38,210 nt of DNA from Halomonas sp. A11-A (GTDB taxonomy: Bacteria; Pseudomonadota; Gammaproteobacteria; Pseudomonadales; Halomonadaceae). Every line of letters starts with the position of its first letter. Position 1 is the stretch's first letter. Of this stretch, positions 34,246 to 38,210 are shown piece after piece. Below the pieces are notes generated by a model. That model did no database searches. It was not told where the DNA came from and was given only the letters and a program-made list of their open reading frames with translations. The stretch is taken from NCBI RefSeq assembly GCF_003182195.1, contig NZ_QGTM01000027.1, positions 1 through 38,210 on the forward strand, written 5' to 3'. Made by a program: the position numbers and the translations under genes.

Positions 34246-37200
34246 GGTTACATTCTGCCGGCCATCGGCGAAGGCCTGGCACCAGGCGGGCAGCGCCTCG
34301 CCCGGCATCGGCCGGGCGATACCGAAGCCCTGCAGCAGGTCGCAGCCCATTGCCTGGAGGCGTTCGCTGTGGGCAGCGCTCTCCACCCCTTCGGCCACCA
34401 CCTGCTTGCCGAACCGCTTGGCGAGGTAGATCACGCTCTCCACGATGGCCAGGTCGTGCTCGCGCTCCAGCATGCTCATGACGAAGCTGCGATCCACCTT
34501 GATCACATCCACTGGCAGGTTACGCAGATAGGCCAGCGACGAGTAGCCGGTGCCGAAGTCATCCAGCGCCACCTGCACGCCCAGCGCACGACAGTCGCGC
34601 ATCACCCGGGTCGCCGCCTGGAAATCGTCCAGCGCCGTCGATTCCAGCACCTCCAGGCAGAGCAGCTTCGGCGGCACCCGGGGATGAGCGGCCAGGGTCG
34701 CACGCAGAGTATCGACGAAGCCATCCTGGGTCAGCGACTTGGGCGTGAGGTTGATGCAGACGCCCAAGGAAAGACCCTCGGCCAGCCAGGCCTCGACCTG
34801 ACGCAGCGCCGTGCGCAGCACCCAGGCATCGAAGGCCAGCTCCAGGTCGCTACCGGCGATGGTGGGCAGGAAGGCATGGGGGGCCAGCAGCCCCTGCTCG
34901 GGGTGCTGCCAGCGAATCAGCGCCTCCACGCCTATGGCGCGCCGGGTGCGCGGGTCGATCTGCGGCTGATAATAGAGCACGAACTCATCGTTCAGCAGGG
35001 CCCGGGAGAGCGCCTTGCGCCGCGCCTGCAGCGCCTTGATCTGCTGCTCGCGATCCGGGTCGAACAGCACATAGCTGTTGCCCCCCAGCACCTTGGCACG
35101 GTACATCGCCTGGTCGGCATGGCGTAGCAGGGTCTCGGGGTCGGCGTCATCGGCCGGATAGAGGGTCACCCCCAGGCTGCCGGTGACGCGCAGCACCTCG
35201 CCCGTGCGAACCGGCAGCGGCTCAGCCAGCCGCTCGATGATGCGCTCGAGCCGCTCCCCCGCGTCCTGAAAGCGATGCAGCAGGAAGGCAAACTCGTCGC
35301 CGCCGAGCCTCGCCACCAGGTCGCCCGGTGCCACCGCCTCCGCCAGCCTCCCCGCCAGCGCCACCAGCACGCGGTCGCTCTCCTCCCGACCCAGGCGGGC
35401 ATTGAGGTCCTGGAAGCGGTCGAGGTCGAGCACACCGACTGCCAGAGACTCCTCCGGGCGGCGTCGCCCCAGCGCTTCCTGCATCAGCTGAACCATATGA
35501 TGGCGGTTGGGCATGCCGGTGAGCCGATCGAAATGCCCGGCGCGAAACAGCTCATCGGCGTGCTGCTTGAGGCGCGTCAGATCGGAAAACACCGCCACAT
35601 GGTGGGTCGCCTCACCGGCGTCGTTGCGCACCACCGAGATCGACAGCATCTCCGGCAGCAGCTCGCCGTTCTTGCGCCGGTTGAGCATCTCCCCCTGCCA
35701 GTGCCCCTCCTCGCGGAGCGTCTGCCACAGCGCCTGATAGAAGGCCGGCGTCTGGCGCCCGGAAGAGAGCAGGCCGGGATTCTTGCCCAGCACCTCGTCT
35801 CGTGAATAGCCGGTGATGCGCTCGAACGCCTCGTTCACCTCGATGATGCGATTCTCGGCATCCGAGATCATGATCGCCTCGCGGCTGCTAGCGAACACCT
35901 TGGCCGACAGCTCCAGGCGCTGCCAGGCCGCATCATGCTGGCGACGCAGGCGCAGGCTGTGCACCAGCTGGGCCAGCGGGGTCAGCAGCGGCTCCAGCAG
36001 GGTGAGCGAGCGCTCACTGTAACCATCGGGGCGGTTGGCCAGCCCCACCATTGCCACCATCTCCCCCTCCAGCAGCACCGGCAGGCAAAGCAGCGCCTTG
36101 AGCGGGGGGTGCCCCGGCGGCAGCCCGCCGCTGCGCGGGTCGCTGCCCGGCGCATTGGAGATCAGCGGCTCAGCGCTCTGCAGCACATGGCCAAAGAGGG
36201 TATCGAGGCGGGTAAAGCGCAGCCCCTGGGCCCTGGCCTGCTGGAAGAGCGCCTGCGAGGCCTCGTCCCAGCTGATGTCGGTGATGGCGTAGGTCTGCAG
36301 GTAGGGGAGCCCCTCGGCGTCATGGAACACCTCGCCGATGAACCCATACTCGCTCTCGGTGAACTCCAGCAGCGCCTCGAGCGCCGTGGCGAAGGTGCCG
36401 GGGATATCATCCCCGGCGATAAACCCCGACTGAAGCCGGGTCACCAGCTGGTCGATCCGGTGGCGCCACTCCAGCTCGCGCTTATTCTGCTTGAGCGACG
36501 TGATGTCCTGGAGGGTGCCCGCCAGGTGGCGGGACGGACTCGCCGCATCCGCCCGGGCGGCCGTCAGCTGCACCCAGGTGGTCTGCGCCTCCCCCGGGCG
36601 CTTCAGGCGCAGGCACGCCTCGAAGGGCGCTCCCTCGCGAATGACCGCCTCCAGCCCCGCCTGCAGCCGCTCGCGGTCTTCCGGCAGATAGTCCTGGCTG
36701 AGCGCCTGGCGGCTGCCAAGGGTCAGCGGCCCCGAGCCATGCAGGCGCTGGAACTCCATATTCCCCCACACGGCGTCCGAGGCCACGTCCAGCTCCCAGG
36801 TGCCCAGACCCGCGCGGGTGACGGTCTCCTCCAGCCGCCGCAGGCGCTGCAGCTCGAAATGGCGCATGACCTGCTCGCCCAGCCCCCTGAGGTGCGCCTT
36901 CTGCGCCTTATCCAGGGTGCGCGGCCGCGAATCGATCAGGCACAGGGTGCCGATGGCGAACCCCTCCGGCGTCACCAGCGGCGTCCCCAGGTAGTAGCGG
37001 ATATGCGGCGGCCCGGTCACCAGCGGGTTGGCGTGGAAGCGCGGGTCCTGGGCGGCGTCCACTACCTCGAAGGGCCCTTCTCCCAGGATGGCGTGAGCGC
37101 AGAAGGAGAACTCGCGAGGCGTTTCATCGAGCCCGAGGCCCACCTGGCTCTTGAACCACTGACAGCTCTCGTCCACCAGACTGATCAGCGCGATGCGCAT

Positions 37201-37326
37201 GTCGAAGGCATCGACCGCCAGCTGGACGATGGCCTCCAACGCCGGATCGACGCTGCGGTCATGGCGGGTATAGCGCCACATGGCGCGCAGCCGCGCCGCC
37301 TCATCGGCCGGCAGGGGTGCCGCCAT
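34243..37326 (-). CDS. GAF-PAS-GAF-PAS-GGDEF-EAL signalling protein
   Basis: This soluble protein has 1027 residues from the ATG at 37326. In order: a GAF domain (~15-165), a PAS-like domain (~175-290), a second GAF-like domain (~295-480), a PAS domain (~485-610), GGDEF with RLGGDEF, and EAL with GVEALIRW, CINLTPKSL, DDFGTGYSSLAYL and AEGVE. Both catalytic motifs look intact, so it could make or break c-di-GMP depending on input. A sigma-28 promoter at 37441-37467 places it in the late flagellar regulon. A 24-codon frame upstream overlaps its start as TGATG. MITE copy 2 abuts the 3' end; the TAG stop would be the same without the insertion. Confidence 0.93.
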   Translation of the reverse strand: MAAPLPADEAARLRAMWRYTRHDRSVDPALEAIVQLAVDAFDMRIALISLVDESCQWFKSQVGLGLDETPREFSFCAHAILGEGPFEVVDAAQDPRFHANPLVTGPPHIRYYLGTPLVTPEGFAIGTLCLIDSRPRTLDKAQKAHLRGLGEQVMRHFELQRLRRLEETVTRAGLGTWELDVASDAVWGNMEFQRLHGSGPLTLGSRQALSQDYLPEDRERLQAGLEAVIREGAPFEACLRLKRPGEAQTTWVQLTAARADAASPSRHLAGTLQDITSLKQNKRELEWRHRIDQLVTRLQSGFIAGDDIPGTFATALEALLEFTESEYGFIGEVFHDAEGLPYLQTYAITDISWDEASQALFQQARAQGLRFTRLDTLFGHVLQSAEPLISNAPGSDPRSGGLPPGHPPLKALLCLPVLLEGEMVAMVGLANRPDGYSERSLTLLEPLLTPLAQLVHSLRLRRQHDAAWQRLELSAKVFASSREAIMISDAENRIIEVNEAFERITGYSRDEVLGKNPGLLSSGRQTPAFYQALWQTLREEGHWQGEMLNRRKNGELLPEMLSISVVRNDAGEATHHVAVFSDLTRLKQHADELFRAGHFDRLTGMPNRHHMVQLMQEALGRRRPEESLAVGVLDLDRFQDLNARLGREESDRVLVALAGRLAEAVAPGDLVARLGGDEFAFLLHRFQDAGERLERIIERLAEPLPVRTGEVLRVTGSLGVTLYPADDADPETLLRHADQAMYRAKVLGGNSYVLFDPDREQQIKALQARRKALSRALLNDEFVLYYQPQIDPRTRRAIGVEALIRWQHPEQGLLAPHAFLPTIAGSDLELAFDAWVLRTALRQVEAWLAEGLSLGVCINLTPKSLTQDGFVDTLRATLAAHPRVPPKLLCLEVLESTALDDFQAATRVMRDCRALGVQVALDDFGTGYSSLAYLRNLPVDVIKVDRSFVMSMLEREHDLAIVESVIYLAKRFGKQVVAEGVESAAHSERLQAMGCDLLQGFGIARPMPGEALPAWCQAFADGRQNVT

Positions 37327-37400
37327 CAACGGGGGCCACCGGATCGCCCAGCCAGGGCCGACAGGACGTAGATCGAGGGCAAGATCGGCTCGCTAGGCAT
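37326..37400 (-). CDS. Possible 24-aa leader ORF of the GGDEF/EAL gene
   Basis: The frame MPSEPILPSIYV...GGPR lies between the sigma-28 promoter and the GGDEF/EAL gene, with AGGAAG five bases before its ATG. Its TGA overlaps the next ATG as TGATG, a classic translational-coupling arrangement. The GGDEF/EAL ATG itself has no good ribosome-binding site. No homologous family is known to me; a frameshifted extension of the large protein is an alternative. Confidence 0.4.
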   Translation of the reverse strand: MPSEPILPSIYVLSALAGRSGGPR

Positions 37401-37440
37401 TGGGGCTTCCTGTGTGTCGCGTCGGGTCGGCTCTGCCTAG

Positions 37441-37467
37441 CTATCGGCCAATGCCGGGGCAGCTTGA
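37441..37467 (-). promoter_or_regulatory. Sigma-28 promoter for the GGDEF/EAL gene
   Basis: On the minus strand: TCAAGCTG, 11 bases, GCCGATAG. It lies between the stop of the ZipA-like gene and the leader ORF, with the -10 40 bases before the leader ATG. Confidence 0.83.
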
Positions 37468-37484
37468 GGCAGGCCTGATGCGAG

Positions 37485-38096
37485 TCAGCCCAGGATGCGC
37501 TCGTAGGTCTGCTCGGTGGCCGGCTGTCGGTCGGCATCGAGCACCTCGCCGCCAAGCGCCTCAAGCTCCCTGGCCAGTGCCAGGAAGACGTGCATCTGCT
37601 GGTTGCGACTGCGCCGCAGCGGCGGCTTCACCAGCAGGCTCAGGCCGCGAAGCTCGAAACCATTACTGCCCTGGCTGAGCAGCAGATCCGGCAGGGTGCC
37701 GGGTGGGAAGGCATTGGCGACCTTGATCGGGTTGGCGGGCTGCTCACCGGCCACGTTGAAGACCTCGAAGACGGAATCGTAGCGGGCCTCCACCTTGCGA
37801 AGCCATGCCACTACATCTGCCTGTGTCTCGGACGTTGGCTCAGGAAAGATCACGAAGAGGCTATGCGCCGTGACCGCTTGAGCACGGCGCGGGCCATTGC
37901 CAGAGCGGGAGGGTAGCGAATCCTGGGTCGACTCACTGGTCGGCCCGGGCCGCGGCTTGACGTCAGGCTCAGCGCTGCGTGCCGCCCGCTGTGGCCTCAG
38001 GAACGCAACAGATAGATAGAGCGCCAGCCCGGCCGCCGCCAGGCTTCCCAACAGGGCGACCACACCCAACACCGCAGGCAGGGAATCGAACACCAT
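37485..38096 (-). CDS. Membrane-anchored protein with a ZipA-like C-terminal domain
   Basis: From the ATG at 38096 (AAGGAG upstream) the protein has about 203 residues: an N-terminal membrane segment (LPAVLGVVALLGSLAAAGLALYL), a short charged/Pro linker and a C-terminal domain resembling the FtsZ-binding domain of ZipA. Matching points are FEVFNVAGE, KVANAFPPGTL (ZipA: LANMVKPGTF), GLSLLVKPPL (ZipA: GVTIFMQVPS) and ARELEALGGEVLDADRQPAT (ZipA: VGGVVLDDQRRMMT). The order is that of ZipA, but the linker is short and the locus differs from zipA's usual ligA neighbourhood. It may be a second ZipA-like protein with a separate role. A frame extending to 38147 enters transposase-derived sequence and is not favoured. 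Confidence 0.7.
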   Translation of the reverse strand: MVFDSLPAVLGVVALLGSLAAAGLALYLSVAFLRPQRAARSAEPDVKPRPGPTSESTQDSLPSRSGNGPRRAQAVTAHSLFVIFPEPTSETQADVVAWLRKVEARYDSVFEVFNVAGEQPANPIKVANAFPPGTLPDLLLSQGSNGFELRGLSLLVKPPLRRSRNQQMHVFLALARELEALGGEVLDADRQPATEQTYERILG

Positions 38097-38118
38097 GCTC
38101 TCCTTGTACTTTTTAGGT

Positions 38119-38210
38119 TCATCGCATTTTGCCGGGAAACGCGGCACGGATCTTCAGGAAGAAGTACTCCGTGTCGCGGTACCCGTAAGCCATCCGCTTC
38201 ATGACCTTGA
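38119..38210 (-). CDS. ISL3-like transposase, C-terminal fragment cut by window edge
   Basis: The last 30 codons end KRMAYGYRDTEYFFLKIRAA...PGKMR, a C-terminus typical of ISL3-family transposases. The gene enters from the right edge. Only 22 bases separate its stop from the ATG of the ZipA-like gene, leaving little room for a terminal repeat, so the element end may be truncated or may lie against that gene's ribosome-binding site. Confidence 0.65.
   Translation of the reverse strand, partial: KVMKRMAYGYRDTEYFFLKIRAAFPGKMR

Overview
The window is GC-rich gammaproteobacterial DNA, most likely from Halomonas or a close relative in the Halomonadaceae. The assignment rests on overall gene content, the flhDC plus flhF combination and protein resemblance; no rRNA or other taxonomic marker is present. 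Nearly every gene lies on the minus strand, so the functional order runs from high to low coordinates. Both window ends are mobile-element DNA: a tnpB start at the left edge with an intact IS1595-family insertion beside it, and the tail of an ISL3-like transposase at the right edge.

Layout, read in the direction of transcription: ISL3-like transposase tail (38210-38119); a membrane-anchored protein with a ZipA-like domain; a GAF/PAS/GGDEF/EAL protein behind a sigma-28 promoter; a c-di-GMP segment of about 5 kb bracketed by two inverted copies of one MITE (29000-29144 and 34085-34245), holding a DUF2835 protein, a periplasmic protein paired with a membrane diguanylate cyclase, a soluble chemoreceptor (the only confident plus-strand gene) and a YcgR-N/PilZ/HD-GYP protein; then fliS-fliT-fliK-flhX; a 382-base regulatory region; flhD-flhC with a good terminator; motA-motB-cheA-cheW; three chemoreceptor genes; cheR-cheB; another chemoreceptor; cheY-cheZ; flhB-flhA-flhF-(FlhG-like)-flhE-fliA; and finally a second, PomA-like stator pair.

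The genes form one motility circuit. FlhDC is the class 1 regulator. FlhA/FlhB/FlhE/FlhX belong to the export apparatus and FliK to hook-length control. FliA is the late sigma factor. I found seven sequences fitting the sigma-28 consensus (TMAAG...N11-GCCGATA) with exact 11-base spacers, upstream of motAB, cheB, the second stator, fliS, the HD-GYP gene, the soluble receptor and the GGDEF/EAL gene. Chemotaxis, stators and c-di-GMP turnover therefore appear to be in one late regulon.

The most unusual items are: a short FlhG-like protein that keeps the N-terminal DQAxxLR FlhF-activator motif but has no P-loop; an FlhF of 716 residues whose C-terminal ~340 residues I cannot assign; the inverted MITE pair around the c-di-GMP genes, one copy abutting the fliS promoter -35 element; an HD-GYP protein lacking the HH of the HHE motif; and a 30-bp perfect tandem repeat in the flhDC leader. 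No tRNA, rRNA or CRISPR array was seen. flagellin (fliC) and fliD are not in the window.
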